This document shows positions 52,237 to 61,657 of a stretch of 64,000 bases of DNA, piece by piece. Under the pieces are notes generated by a model. The model was not told the DNA's origin. It ran no database searches and saw nothing but the letters and a program-made list of their open reading frames with translations. Numbering within the stretch: the stretch's first letter is position 1; each line of letters starts with the position of its first letter. The translations under genes were made by a program, and so were the position numbers. Source of the DNA: CAVREM01 sp963728825 (GTDB lineage: Bacteria; Acidobacteriota; Vicinamibacteria; Vicinamibacterales; CAVVIG01); contig CAVSLA010000005.1 in NCBI GenBank assembly GCA_963728825.1, forward strand, positions 496,001 to 560,000, given 5' to 3'.

Positions 52237-52785
52237 ATGGACAAGACAGTGATCGCAAGGGGCGCGGTGGCAGGGTTCGTCGGCGGGCTCGCCGGCACGT
52301 GGGCGATGAATCACTTCCAGGCCTGGTGGAGCCAGGCGGTCCATGGTGTCGAGCCCGTGTCAGCGGCCGGCCGGCACGATGCGCGCGACTGGCAGGAACT
52401 CGCCGAAGGACGGAACGCCAACGAGCTCGCGGCACAGACGGTCGCGGTGCGGGCCCTGGACCGGCCGCTCGACCAACGTGAGCTCGGCGTCGGCGCGGCG
52501 GCGGTTCACTTCGCGTTCGGCGGCGCGATGGGTGGACTGTACGGCGCGTTCTGGGAAGTTTCGCCGGCCACTCGCCAGATGGGCGGCGCGGCATTCGGCA
52601 CGGCGGTATGGGCCGCGGCCGACGAAGTCGCGATGCCGCTCCTCGGACTCTCCAGGCCGACCACCGAACAACCGCCCGAGCGCCACATTCACGCGTTCAC
52701 CGCGCACATCGTCTACGGGGTGACCACCGAGATCGTGCGAAGCGCGATGCGAGCCGTGCTGATCGGCCGCCGCCGGCCGGTCTGA
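52237..52785 (+). CDS. DUF1440-type membrane protein
   Basis: The 182-residue protein starts MDKTVIARGAVAGFVGGLAG and has several short hydrophobic helices with Gly-rich faces (HFAFGGAMGGLYGAFWEV, AAFGTAVWAAADE). The overall pattern resembles DUF1440/YagU-like inner-membrane proteins. The function is unknown. It lies 38 bases after the PLD gene. Confidence 0.65.
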   Translation: MDKTVIARGAVAGFVGGLAGTWAMNHFQAWWSQAVHGVEPVSAAGRHDARDWQELAEGRNANELAAQTVAVRALDRPLDQRELGVGAAAVHFAFGGAMGGLYGAFWEVSPATRQMGGAAFGTAVWAAADEVAMPLLGLSRPTTEQPPERHIHAFTAHIVYGVTTEIVRSAMRAVLIGRRRPV

Positions 52786-52794
52786 ACGGCCCGT

Positions 52795-53598
52795 TCAGTG
52801 GTGCTTCGCGTCGCCGATCGCCGCCGTCCAGATTTCGATCTGCTCGCGCGTCATCGGGCCTTCGGGCTCCTCACGTCCGTCCCGGTATTTGAACCGGTCG
52901 ATATCGTGGAGGTACTGCTCGCGCGAGAGCATCGTTCCGTAACACACGTCGCTCAGCAGATTCGGCCGGCTGACGGTGAGGCGCCTGATCAGCTCGTCCA
53001 TGACCCACGCCGGAATGTTCTGGCGCTTGTCGGGATAGACGAACCCGAACAGGATCAGGTGACTGAGCAAGACGCGCCAGTAGTCGCCAAACCGCATCAG
53101 CAGCCTGGGCCAGTCGAGCGACGGTCCGGTCTCGCGCAGCAGGTGCAGCACGTCGGCGCCGTCGAAGCGCTCGCGCTCCTGGATGAACGCCTTCGACCAG
53201 ATCATCTCTTCGACCGGACAGAGGCGCACGATGAGCCCGAGCATATTGGTCTTGGTCGAGTGCTCGAACCAGAGGTCGTCGACGCGCGCCACACCGTTGC
53301 CCGAGTTGAAGATCACGTCCATGTAATTGCTACCGCTGTGGATCTTCCCGAGCCAGTGCGGAAACGGCACGTCCGTCTGGTAGCCAAGCTCGTCGAAGGC
53401 CGCCAGCACGCGCGGACAGTCGTCGGGTTTCACGAAGACGTCGATGTCCTTGGTCTCGCGCGGGACGTGTGTATGATGCGAAAAGGCGAACGCTCCCCCG
53501 ACGAGGAACGGAATGTTCGTGTTCTGAAGCTTCCGCAGCGCGTCGATGTAGAAGTCGGCCGCGGGATCGTGGATCGCTCGTGCAGTCGAGGTTTCCAT
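52795..53598 (-). CDS. Nucleotidyltransferase-fold protein
   Basis: The 267-residue protein has a minimal nucleotidyltransferase motif: FLVGGAFAFSHHTHVPRETK then DIDVFV (GG followed by DxD). A helical C-terminal region follows. Such proteins include antitoxin/toxin-type MNT enzymes and orphan transferases. No partner HEPN gene is adjacent, so a toxin-antitoxin role is not supported. It is preceded by the phosphoesterase gene on the same strand. Confidence 0.65.
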   Translation of the reverse strand: METSTARAIHDPAADFYIDALRKLQNTNIPFLVGGAFAFSHHTHVPRETKDIDVFVKPDDCPRVLAAFDELGYQTDVPFPHWLGKIHSGSNYMDVIFNSGNGVARVDDLWFEHSTKTNMLGLIVRLCPVEEMIWSKAFIQERERFDGADVLHLLRETGPSLDWPRLLMRFGDYWRVLLSHLILFGFVYPDKRQNIPAWVMDELIRRLTVSRPNLLSDVCYGTMLSREQYLHDIDRFKYRDGREEPEGPMTREQIEIWTAAIGDAKHH

Positions 53599-53606
53599 CA
53601 GTCCTC

Positions 53607-54398
53607 TCAGGACGCAAACGCGTCTGTGGCGCGCCGTCCTCGATTGAACGGCGTGGCGGCAGCCGCGGCGGGTTCTATGTCGAACACGCGGAACGGCGGG
53701 CGATCGGCAAACGAGCGTAAGAGCAGCGGCATCGAGACGTTGTAGACCGGCGCCCCGGATTTCGTCCGGCCTTCGAGCTGGCCGCGATGCGCGTGGCCAT
53801 GCACGACGAAGGTGACCGGATAGCGGCCGATCGGCTCTTCGAGGCGGCTCGAGCCCACGAACGGATAGATTTCGGGCGGCTCACCATCGACGGTCTGCTG
53901 GACCGGCGAGTAATGCAGCAGCGCGATCAAGCGATCGGTGCGCAGCCGGGCGAGCGCCGCCTCGAGCTTCAATGCCTCGTTCACGGCCTCGTGGACGAAC
54001 TGCTTGATGATCGGCTCTCCCCAGGGGCCGAGCGCCCGCTGACCGAATCCGCCGCCGAAGCCTTTGACGCCGGCGATTCCCACACCGTGCAGCTCGCAGG
54101 CGTCGCCATCGAGAACCGAGACGCCGGCGTCGGTGAGAATCTGGCGTATCTCGTCCTGCTTGTCGGATTCGAAATCGTGATTGCCGAGCACCGCGGCTGT
54201 GGGCATCCGGATGGCAGCCAGCTCCTTAGCCAGCACCCGTGCTTCCTCGGGCAACCCGTAATCAGTGAGATCCCCGGCCAGCAAAAGCACCTCAGCCGAT
54301 TCAGCGATCCGGGCAAATAGCGCCTGAAAGGCGCCCTGCGATGTCTTGGCGCAGTGGAGATCCCCCACCGCGGCCACCCGCACTACTGGCCCAGCCAT
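53607..54398 (-). CDS. Calcineurin-like metallophosphoesterase
   Basis: The 263-residue protein has all the dimetal motifs: GDLHC (DxH), AGDLTDYG (GDxxD), LGNHDFES (GNHD/E), LLHYSP and VVHGHAHRGQ. It is likely a cytoplasmic phosphodiesterase, substrate unknown. ATG at 54398 gives MAGPVVRVAAVGDLH. It ends eight bases before the nucleotidyltransferase start and is divergent from the histidine kinase. Confidence 0.88.
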   Translation of the reverse strand: MAGPVVRVAAVGDLHCAKTSQGAFQALFARIAESAEVLLLAGDLTDYGLPEEARVLAKELAAIRMPTAAVLGNHDFESDKQDEIRQILTDAGVSVLDGDACELHGVGIAGVKGFGGGFGQRALGPWGEPIIKQFVHEAVNEALKLEAALARLRTDRLIALLHYSPVQQTVDGEPPEIYPFVGSSRLEEPIGRYPVTFVVHGHAHRGQLEGRTKSGAPVYNVSMPLLLRSFADRPPFRVFDIEPAAAAATPFNRGRRATDAFAS

Positions 54399-54476
54399 AC
54401 GGGCCGGTGGTGCTTCAAAAGTTGAGCCAACGGAGAAGCGTCGGAAAGCGGGCCACACCTTGCAGCAGTAATAAAC

Positions 54477-55868
54477 ATGTCGGGTCTCGGACGCCCCGAG
54501 CTGAGTCGGATGCTGGCGACGCCCCTGGTCACGATCGGGACGCTGGGGGCCATCCTCGTATGGGAGTTCGAGAACGTCGGCTCGCGGACTGCGGCTGTGC
54601 TCATCGCAGCATCAGCGATCGGTGCGGCGGTCGTGGTCGCTTCCGGACTGCGTGAGCGGATTATCAGGCTTTCACAACACTATGAAACCCTGCTGGCGAC
54701 GGCCGACGAGCAGTCGCGGCGCGCAGAAACCGCCAACCGCGTCAAGGACGAGTTCCTGGCGACACTGTCACACGAGTTGCGCACACCGCTGAATTCCGTG
54801 CTGGGTTGGGCCCGTCTCCTGGCCACGGGGAAGCTGAACGAAACACAGACCTCCCGTGCGATCGGCGCGATCGAGCGCGCGGGATGGGCCCAATCGCGCC
54901 TGATCGAAAACCTGCTCGACGTCTCCCGTATCGTCGAGGGCAAGCTCCAGGTCTCGCCGCGCGCGACCGTGGTGCAACCGATCGTCGACGCGGTGATCGA
55001 GCTGTTGCAGCCGGCGGCCGACATGAAGCGGATCGCCTTGAACGTCCACGTCGACCCGAAGCTCGGACCGATCAGCGTCGATCCGGATCGTCTGCACCAG
55101 ATGATCTGGCATCTGCTGTCGAACGCCATCAAGTTCACACCGGCGGGTGGCAAGGTGACGGTCAGCGTCGAAGCGATCGGCCGGATGATGCGGCTCATTG
55201 TCCGCGACACTGGTGTGGGCTTCGCTCCCCACCTGGCCGAACAGCTGTTCGAGCGGTTCCGGCAGGCGGACACCAGCACGACCCGCCAACACGGCGGCCT
55301 CGGCCTCGGCCTGGCGATCGTCCGACATCTCGCCGAACAGCACGGCGGCACGATTGCCGCCCGCAGCGCCGGACCGCATCAGGGCGCAGAGTTTGAAGTG
55401 GCTCTGCCGATCCGCCCGGCCGAGGCACCGGTCGTCGCGCAGACATCGATCGATCAGCCGCCGCTCTTGCGCGGCCTCTCGATTCTGGTCGTCGACGACA
55501 ACCCGGATGACCGCGAGTTCGTCCGCACCAGCCTCGAGCAGTACGGTGCCGTCGTGAGGACGGCCGCATCGGCTCAGGAGGCGCGCGAGCGCTTCAGACG
55601 CGATCGTCCAGATGTGGTGGTCAGCGATCTCGTGATGCCTGACGAGGACGGCCTCGAGCTGATTCGCCAGATTCGCCTGATTGATGCACGCGTCGGACGC
55701 TTGACCCCGGCCGCGGCGCTGAGCGCGCTCGCGCGCGCCGACGATCGGCGCCGCGCGCTCAATGCCGGATACCAGATGCATTTCGCCAAGCCGGTCGATC
55801 CGTTCGAACTCGCATCGACGGTCGAGCGGCTGGCGGCAACCCGACAGGTGCCAGCGGGCCATGCCTGA
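54477..55868 (+). CDS. Hybrid sensor histidine kinase with C-terminal receiver
   Basis: The 463-residue protein has two N-terminal membrane helices, a short coiled coil, then HisKA with the phospho-acceptor in LSHELRTPLNSVLGWARLL. HATPase_c follows with N box WHLLSNAIKFTPAGG, G1 DTGVGF and G2 GGLGLGLAIV. The receiver domain has DDN, phospho-Asp in VSDLVMPDEDG and Lys in FAKPV. The sensor has almost no periplasmic domain, so the signal is unclear. It overlaps the next gene by eight bases. Confidence 0.93.
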   Translation: MSGLGRPELSRMLATPLVTIGTLGAILVWEFENVGSRTAAVLIAASAIGAAVVVASGLRERIIRLSQHYETLLATADEQSRRAETANRVKDEFLATLSHELRTPLNSVLGWARLLATGKLNETQTSRAIGAIERAGWAQSRLIENLLDVSRIVEGKLQVSPRATVVQPIVDAVIELLQPAADMKRIALNVHVDPKLGPISVDPDRLHQMIWHLLSNAIKFTPAGGKVTVSVEAIGRMMRLIVRDTGVGFAPHLAEQLFERFRQADTSTTRQHGGLGLGLAIVRHLAEQHGGTIAARSAGPHQGAEFEVALPIRPAEAPVVAQTSIDQPPLLRGLSILVVDDNPDDREFVRTSLEQYGAVVRTAASAQEARERFRRDRPDVVVSDLVMPDEDGLELIRQIRLIDARVGRLTPAAALSALARADDRRRALNAGYQMHFAKPVDPFELASTVERLAATRQVPAGHA

Positions 55869-56307
55869 ACTGAAACATCGCTGCACCGTGCTGGTGATCG
55901 ATGACGATCACGACATCCAGGAAATGCTGCGGCTGGCGCTCTCGGCCGACGGCTACCGGGTCGAGACGGCGTCGAACGGCCGTGATGCACTCATGCACCT
56001 GCGATCGACGGCCGACACGTGCATCATCGTGCTCGATCTGAGCCTGCCACAGATGGACGGAACGCGATTCCGTACGGCGCAGCTTCGCGATCGATCGCTG
56101 GCGTGGATTCCAGTGGTCGTGCTGTCGGGGAGTCTCGACGGCACCGCACAGGCCCGCGCCCTGGAGGCACGAGCGTTCATTCCAAAACCAGTCGATCTCG
56201 ACCAACTCAGGGCGGCGCTGAGGCGGATCGGCTGCTGCCAGGCGCGTCCTCGCCTTGAACAGAGGTCTGATACTGTCGAGCTTGCGGGCGGCGTGCGCAC
56301 ACCATAG
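55861..56307 (+). CDS. Receiver-only response regulator
   Basis: The 148-residue single CheY-like domain has VIDDDHDIQE, phospho-Asp in VLDLSLPQMDG, a Ser in VVLSGS and Lys in FIPKPVDL. There is no output domain. ATG at 55861 overlaps the kinase stop (ATGCCTGA), so it is coupled to the hybrid kinase. Confidence 0.93.
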   Translation: MPELKHRCTVLVIDDDHDIQEMLRLALSADGYRVETASNGRDALMHLRSTADTCIIVLDLSLPQMDGTRFRTAQLRDRSLAWIPVVVLSGSLDGTAQARALEARAFIPKPVDLDQLRAALRRIGCCQARPRLEQRSDTVELAGGVRTP

Positions 56308-56319
56308 CATGACGGTCGG

Positions 56320-56742
56320 ATGCCGGCCGGGCTAGCCGATCGGTTGGAAACGCACCGCTCCCCCCGCGTGCTGGTCGTCGAAGACGACCCGGAAACTCGT
56401 CATTTCTATATGGGTGTGCTTTCTGCCGCGGGATTCGACACCTACGAAGCGCACAACGGATTTCAGGCGTTCGCGAAAGCGATCGAGACGATGCCCGACC
56501 TGGTCCTCACCGACATCGCCGTTCCGGGACTGGACGGAATCGAACTCTGTCGACGCCTGCGCGCTGATGCCCGGACCCAATCCGTCCCTGTTCTGGCGGT
56601 GACAGGATACGACGACCGCCACTACCCCGATCGCGTCATCGATGCAGGTGCCAATCGAGTGCTTCTCAAGCCGCTCGACGGCTCTGTCCTCGTGTCCGAG
56701 GCTCGCCGTCTCGTCTCCCGAGAAGTACCCGCCAGCCGTTGA
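56320..56742 (+). CDS. Receiver-only response regulator (second)
   Basis: The 140-residue CheY-like protein has VVEDDPETRHF, phospho-Asp in LTDIAVPGLDG, Thr in AVTGYDD and Lys in LLKPLDG. It has no output domain. With the hybrid kinase and the first regulator it forms a three-gene phosphorelay-like unit without a DNA-binding regulator. Confidence 0.93.
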   Translation: MPAGLADRLETHRSPRVLVVEDDPETRHFYMGVLSAAGFDTYEAHNGFQAFAKAIETMPDLVLTDIAVPGLDGIELCRRLRADARTQSVPVLAVTGYDDRHYPDRVIDAGANRVLLKPLDGSVLVSEARRLVSREVPASR

Positions 56743-56777
56743 CGCCCGGGTCGGTTATCCTACCGGCCTGTAATCCT

Positions 56778-59700
56778 ATGACCTCATCACTCATCCTTCG
56801 TCGCTGGCGCTCGGCTGTCCTGCTGGGTCTGATTGTCGTCGCCGCCGCCCGAACCGGGGCTGACGAGGGCATGTGGACCTTCGACAACCCGCCACGTACC
56901 GCCTGGAAAGAGCGATACGGCTTCGAACCGGCCGGCGCATGGCTCGACCATCTCCGTCTCTCGGTGCTCCGGCTCGTCGACACCGGGACCTCGGGGACTG
57001 CGGCGTTCGTGTCGTCCGATGGCCTCCTGCTGACCAACCAGCACGTCGCGGCCGGCTCGATACAAAAGCTGTCGAATGCGTCTCGCGATCTGGTGCGGCA
57101 CGGCTACATCGCGCGATCGCGCGCCGAGGAGTTGAGGTCCCCGGACCTCACCGCGGACGTGCTGGTCTCGTACGAAAACGTGACGACACGGGTCCATGCG
57201 GCGGTCAAGGCCGGGGTCAGCGACGCCGCGGCCGCTTCGTCACGCCGCACGGCGATTGACGCGATTGAGCATGAATCAAGCGCGCGCACCGGCCTTCGCT
57301 CGACCGTCGTCGCGCTCTACAACGGCGGCGAGTATTGGCTGTATCGCTACAAACGGTACACGGACGTCCGCCTGGTGTTCGCGCCCGAGGAGCAGATCGC
57401 ATATTTCGGGGGCGATTACGACAACTTCACGTTCCCGCGGCACGACCTCGACGTCACGTTCCTTCGTGTCTACGAGAACGGCCAGCCGGCGAAAACCGAC
57501 CGCTACCTGCAGTGGTCAGCGACCGGCGCTGCTGATGGCGAGTTCGTCGTGCTCGCCGGCTATCCCGGCACGACCGATCGCCTCTTGACGCTCACCCAGA
57601 TCCGGTATCAACGCGACGTCGGCAACCCGCTGCAGAGACAGGTGTGGACGTCCCGGCGCGACGCGCTGGCCGCCTTCGCAAAGTCCGGTCCTGAGGCGGC
57701 GCGGCGCTCGAGCGCCGCCATCCGATCGCTCGAGAACTCGTTGAAGCGGCTCGACGGACAGCAGAAGGGCATCGAGACACCGCGCATCCTCCAGAGAAAA
57801 GAGCAGGAGGAACAGGCGCTGCGCGCCGCCGTGGCCAACAATCCTGAATGGCAGCGGACCTACGGGGACGCATGGTCGCGGCTCGACGCCGCGTACGTCA
57901 AGCTGCCGCCGATCGCTGCGCGCCTCGCCTTCTCGACGCTCGGTCCGTCAGCGGTTGCCGCGCACGCCGTTTCGCTCGCGCGCTCGACCACGGCGATCGA
58001 TGGAGCGACGCGCACGGCCCTGCTGTCGGAGTCGCCGCTCTACGCCGATCTGGAAGAGGCGATGCTGGCCGGCTGGCTCGAAGCAGGGCGGCGCACGCTC
58101 GGCGCAGACGATCCCTTCGTCAAGGCGGCCCTGCAGGGTCGTGCCGCGCGGGACGTGGCGCACGAAGTCATCGCCGGGACGCGTCTGCTCGACGTCGCCA
58201 GCCGGAAAGCGCTCGTGGACGGCGGCCCCGCCGCGATTCGCGCCTCGACCGATCCGCTGATTGTCCTGGCCCGGCGCGTCGATCCGATTACACGTGAACT
58301 GGCTGACTGGCGAGAGACACACATCAGGAGCGTCGAGGTCGCGGCCGGTCAGCAAATCGCCAACGCCCGCTTCGCCGTTTATGGACGGACGATTTATCCC
58401 GATGCGAACTCGACGCTCAGGCTCGGATTCGGCCGGGTGCTCGGCTACGAAGAAGACACCACGCTGGTTCCGTACAAGACGACGTTCTTCGGGCTGTTCG
58501 ATCGGGCTGAGAGCTTCGGCGGAAAGCCGCCCTACGATCTGACCGAACGCTGGCGGAACGGCATCGCGCAGCTGAACCTGGCGACGCCACTCAATTTCAC
58601 CTATACCGGCGATACGATCGGCGGCAATTCCGGCAGCCCGATCGTCAATCGGAACGGCGAGCTGGTCGGCCTCAACTTCGACAGCAATCAGCAGAAGCTC
58701 GCCAATCGCTACGTCTACATCGACGAAGCGGACGGTGCCCGCGCCATCGGCGTGCACAGCGCGGCGATCATCGAATCGCTGACCAAAGTGTACGGCGCGC
58801 ACAACCTGGTCGCCGAGCTGCAAGGCGTCGGGACGGCGGCCGGCGGCAAGGCGCCATCGTGGCGCCAGTGGGGCGGCCCGAATCGCAATTTCATGGTGAC
58901 CGACTCGCCGCGGCTGGCGGATTCATGGCCCGAATCGGGGCCACCGGTGGTGTGGAGCCGTCCGCTCGGCAACGGCCATTCGACCATCCTCGTCGACGAA
59001 GGCCGCCTCTACACGATGTATCGCGTCGGCGAGCCACGGCGCGGGCCGTGGCAGACAGAGGAGATCGTCGTGTCGATGGACGCGGCGACCGGCAAGACGC
59101 TGTGGGAATACAAGTACCCGTCGCGGATTGCCGATTTCAGCCGCGGTGCCGGCCCCCACGCCACGCCGCTCATCGTCGGGGATCGGCTGTTCACGTCCGG
59201 CACGAACCTGCAGTTTCACGCGTTCGACAAGCGGACGGGAAAGGTGCTCTGGTCGCACGATCTGGTCGCCGAGTACGGCGCGCCGCCGCTGCTCATTCGA
59301 CCTGTGGTGAAGTCGGGTCACGCCAGCAGCCCGATCGCCTACAAGGACACCGTCATCACCATGGTCGGCGGACCGGGTCAGTCGCTGATGGCGTTCCGGC
59401 AGAGTGACGGCGCGGTCGTTTGGAAGAACGGCGACTATCTGATCTCGGGCGCGTCACCCATCCTGATCACGCTGAATGGCCGCGAACAGCTGGTGGTGTT
59501 TGCCGGCAGTCAGATGACCGGCGTCGATCCGGACACCGGCAGAGTACTGTGGGTCCACCCGCACGATCCCGGCAACGATTTCAATTTCAGCCTGCCGCTG
59601 TTCGGCAGCGACAACGTCCTGTTCATGTCGTCCGGCTATCGCGCCGGCAGCCGCGCCATCCGCTTGAGCGGCGGCGGCGACGGCACCGAAGTCGAGGAAC

Positions 59701-60065
59701 TGTGGTTCAACGCCCGCATCCGTTTCATGTTCCTCAACGCGATTCGACTGGGTGACCACGTCTACGGCACCAGCGGCGACATGGGCCCGGCGTTTCTCTC
59801 GGCGCTGAACCTCAAGACCGGTCAGCCGGCGTGGCAGCATCGCGGCTTCGCGCAGTCGACGCTGATTCACGCCGACGGCAAGGCGATCATTCTCGACGAA
59901 GACGGCGATCTGGCCATCGCGCGGCTCACTCCCGAAGCGGCGACCGTCCTGTCGCAGGTGAAGCTGTTCGACACGGTGTCGTGGACGGCTCCCTCGCTGG
60001 CGGGGACGATCCTGTATGCGCGGGACCGGGAAAAGATCGTCGCGCTGGACCTCGGGGCTAAATGA
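56778..60065 (+). CDS. S46 peptidase fused to a PQQ-like beta-propeller
   Basis: The 1095-residue exported protein has residues about 25-690 as an S46-family dipeptidyl peptidase: His in LLLTNQHVA, Asp region DNFTFPRHDLDVTF and Ser in IGGNSGSPIVNRNG. From about residue 690 (SWRQWGGPNRNF) it becomes a PQQ-type propeller with blade motifs DAATGKTLWEYKYP, DKRTGKVLWSHDL and DPDTGRVLWVHPH. Such propellers are normally separate exported proteins. One uninterrupted frame carries both. ATG at 56778 gives the signal peptide. Confidence 0.9.
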   Translation: MTSSLILRRWRSAVLLGLIVVAAARTGADEGMWTFDNPPRTAWKERYGFEPAGAWLDHLRLSVLRLVDTGTSGTAAFVSSDGLLLTNQHVAAGSIQKLSNASRDLVRHGYIARSRAEELRSPDLTADVLVSYENVTTRVHAAVKAGVSDAAAASSRRTAIDAIEHESSARTGLRSTVVALYNGGEYWLYRYKRYTDVRLVFAPEEQIAYFGGDYDNFTFPRHDLDVTFLRVYENGQPAKTDRYLQWSATGAADGEFVVLAGYPGTTDRLLTLTQIRYQRDVGNPLQRQVWTSRRDALAAFAKSGPEAARRSSAAIRSLENSLKRLDGQQKGIETPRILQRKEQEEQALRAAVANNPEWQRTYGDAWSRLDAAYVKLPPIAARLAFSTLGPSAVAAHAVSLARSTTAIDGATRTALLSESPLYADLEEAMLAGWLEAGRRTLGADDPFVKAALQGRAARDVAHEVIAGTRLLDVASRKALVDGGPAAIRASTDPLIVLARRVDPITRELADWRETHIRSVEVAAGQQIANARFAVYGRTIYPDANSTLRLGFGRVLGYEEDTTLVPYKTTFFGLFDRAESFGGKPPYDLTERWRNGIAQLNLATPLNFTYTGDTIGGNSGSPIVNRNGELVGLNFDSNQQKLANRYVYIDEADGARAIGVHSAAIIESLTKVYGAHNLVAELQGVGTAAGGKAPSWRQWGGPNRNFMVTDSPRLADSWPESGPPVVWSRPLGNGHSTILVDEGRLYTMYRVGEPRRGPWQTEEIVVSMDAATGKTLWEYKYPSRIADFSRGAGPHATPLIVGDRLFTSGTNLQFHAFDKRTGKVLWSHDLVAEYGAPPLLIRPVVKSGHASSPIAYKDTVITMVGGPGQSLMAFRQSDGAVVWKNGDYLISGASPILITLNGREQLVVFAGSQMTGVDPDTGRVLWVHPHDPGNDFNFSLPLFGSDNVLFMSSGYRAGSRAIRLSGGGDGTEVEELWFNARIRFMFLNAIRLGDHVYGTSGDMGPAFLSALNLKTGQPAWQHRGFAQSTLIHADGKAIILDEDGDLAIARLTPEAATVLSQVKLFDTVSWTAPSLAGTILYARDREKIVALDLGAK

Positions 60066-60526
60066 TGACGAAACGAGGACGTAAAGGGAGCGAAGGACGC
60101 AAAGGCTGGCGCTGCTTGGGAGCAGGGGCCGGGCTGATGGCGTTGAGCGTCGGCCTGCTGGCCCAGGGTCCCGATCATTCCGGGACATGGCGGCTGAATC
60201 GCGAGGCCAGCCAGATCACCACGGGGACCGGCCTGGTCGGGCTCGGCGCCGGCGGCGTGCCGCCGACGCTCTACATCGCGCAAGCCGCGAACGGCACGGC
60301 GGTCGTCGGCAGCGACATCAACGAGAGCGGCGCCAAGCTGTATCGAGTGAGCGGCAAGGGACTCTCCCTCGAGCGCGAAGGCACATCGGAGCTGATCACG
60401 GTGAGCCCGGACGGGAAGACGCTCACAGTGAGGATCTCGGGCAGCGCCGCATCGACGACCCTCGTTTATCAGCGCAAACTGGACGTGGACGCTTGCGAAC
60501 GCTGGCCGACGGCGTGCAAATGGTAG
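60062..60526 (+). CDS. Small exported hypothetical protein
   Basis: The 154-residue protein overlaps the S46-PQQ stop (ATGA). It has a basic N-terminus (TKRGRKGSEGRKG) with periodic GGACGCAAAGG-type DNA, then a hydrophobic segment resembling a signal peptide. The mature part (GTWRLNREASQIT, SPDGKTLTVRISG) looks like a small beta-rich domain. The function is unknown. Its stop directly abuts the RAYT element. Confidence 0.65.
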   Translation: MMTKRGRKGSEGRKGWRCLGAGAGLMALSVGLLAQGPDHSGTWRLNREASQITTGTGLVGLGAGGVPPTLYIAQAANGTAVVGSDINESGAKLYRVSGKGLSLEREGTSELITVSPDGKTLTVRISGSAASTTLVYQRKLDVDACERWPTACKW

Positions 60527-60527
60527 T

Positions 60528-61657
60528 CGGGGTCAGATCTTGATTTTCGACCGTCACTTACAGTCGGCGGTGTTCCACCCTGCGTTACCGGACTTCGACT
60601 CGAGCCGTTTGATGCGTTTGGCAATCGTCGTGGAGTGACACCCGAGGTAGGCCGCAATCTCGGCAAGCGTGTAAGCGTGGCACCAGTACGCGGCGTGCAT
60701 CGACGAATCGATGCTCGGAACGTCGCCTGACTGGTGGAAGAGCGCGGCAAGCGTCGGTCGGGTGGCGTACCGTTCGGCATAAGTGAATTCAGTATCGGTT
60801 TTCCGATCATCGATTGCCGCTGCGACTCGTGACGCGAGCGCATCGGCGCCGATGAACACGGTGCTCGAAGGCGGATCGGGCTCGGCCGAGGCGACGAACG
60901 CCACAAATCTGGCCTGAGCGACTCTCGGATCACGCTCGTCAAACGTCCGCCAGACCGTTTCCAAATCAAGAATGCCGTCACCGGCGGCCACCACCCCCGC
61001 CAGAGCCCGGTAGCTGCTCCACCGCCAGTCGCCCGGATGGCAAACGATGCCAGCCCGGACCGGATTCAAGACGATATATCGCAGCACTTGGAGAAAGTAG
61101 GTCTCCTCGTCGACGATGATGGCTTTATACCGCCCCTGTAGCACATGGCCGACCTTCCGCTCGCTGCGGTTGAAGAACTGGCTGTACGCGGAGTTCAGCT
61201 GCTGCATCATTCGCGACAACGGTGACGGCCCGGGCTGGAGCAGCAAATGAAAGTGATTCGGCATCAAGCAGAAGCTGTGGCACTTGACGACGAATCGTGC
61301 CGCTGCATGCTCCAGCAGCTGCAGGAACCGGTCGTAATGGTCGTCACAGGTGTAGATCGGTTGCTTGCCGTTTCCGCGGGAAATGACGTGATAGAACGCG
61401 TTGGGGAGATGCACGCGCAGCGGTCTCGACACGTCCACGTCGGGGAGCAAGACCCGCTCCCGACCTGCGACCAGGCGATTTGTGGAGTGATTCAGAGGAG
61501 GAACGGTCCGCGCGTCAGCCGATGGTGGCGGAGATCGGCAGATTCTGCCGGCAGTGTCTACATTGCAGCTTGCGGAAATTGCACCGTGAGTCCGAGGAGG
61601 CCGGCGGCGGCGCCGATCAACTGGGACTCACGGTCAAGAATCAAGATCTGACCCCTA
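60528..61657. mobile_element. RAYT-type element with about 30-bp terminal inverted repeats
   Basis: The left end (60528-60557) and right end (61626-61657) share GGGGTCAGATCTTGATT and GACCGT in inverted orientation, about 26 of 30 positions matching. Between them lies one Y1 transposase gene. The element sits exactly between two convergent stop codons, and its right end supplies the TAG stop of the NHL gene. Confidence 0.85.
60554..61450 (-). CDS. REP-associated tyrosine transposase (TnpA_REP/RAYT, Y1 HUH family)
   Basis: The protein has up to 298 residues and shows NAFYHVISRGNGKQPIY, the HUH motif in MPNHFHLLLQPG and the catalytic Tyr candidate in QLNSAYSQFFNRSERK. LQVLRYIVLNPVRAG follows. 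A C-terminal helix-turn-helix resembles DnaA-type domains (TLAEIAAYLGCHSTTIAKR). The start is TTG 61450 or a GTG a few codons later. RAYTs act on REP palindromes. Confidence 0.92.
   Translation of the reverse strand: MLPDVDVSRPLRVHLPNAFYHVISRGNGKQPIYTCDDHYDRFLQLLEHAAARFVVKCHSFCLMPNHFHLLLQPGPSPLSRMMQQLNSAYSQFFNRSERKVGHVLQGRYKAIIVDEETYFLQVLRYIVLNPVRAGIVCHPGDWRWSSYRALAGVVAAGDGILDLETVWRTFDERDPRVAQARFVAFVASAEPDPPSSTVFIGADALASRVAAAIDDRKTDTEFTYAERYATRPTLAALFHQSGDVPSIDSSMHAAYWCHAYTLAEIAAYLGCHSTTIAKRIKRLESKSGNAGWNTADCK

Noticed and set aside
52795..54398. A toxin-antitoxin or phage-defence pair made of the nucleotidyltransferase and phosphoesterase
   Set aside because: No HEPN partner or AbiE-type regulator is present, and the phosphoesterase is a general calcineurin-like enzyme. 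Proximity alone is not enough.
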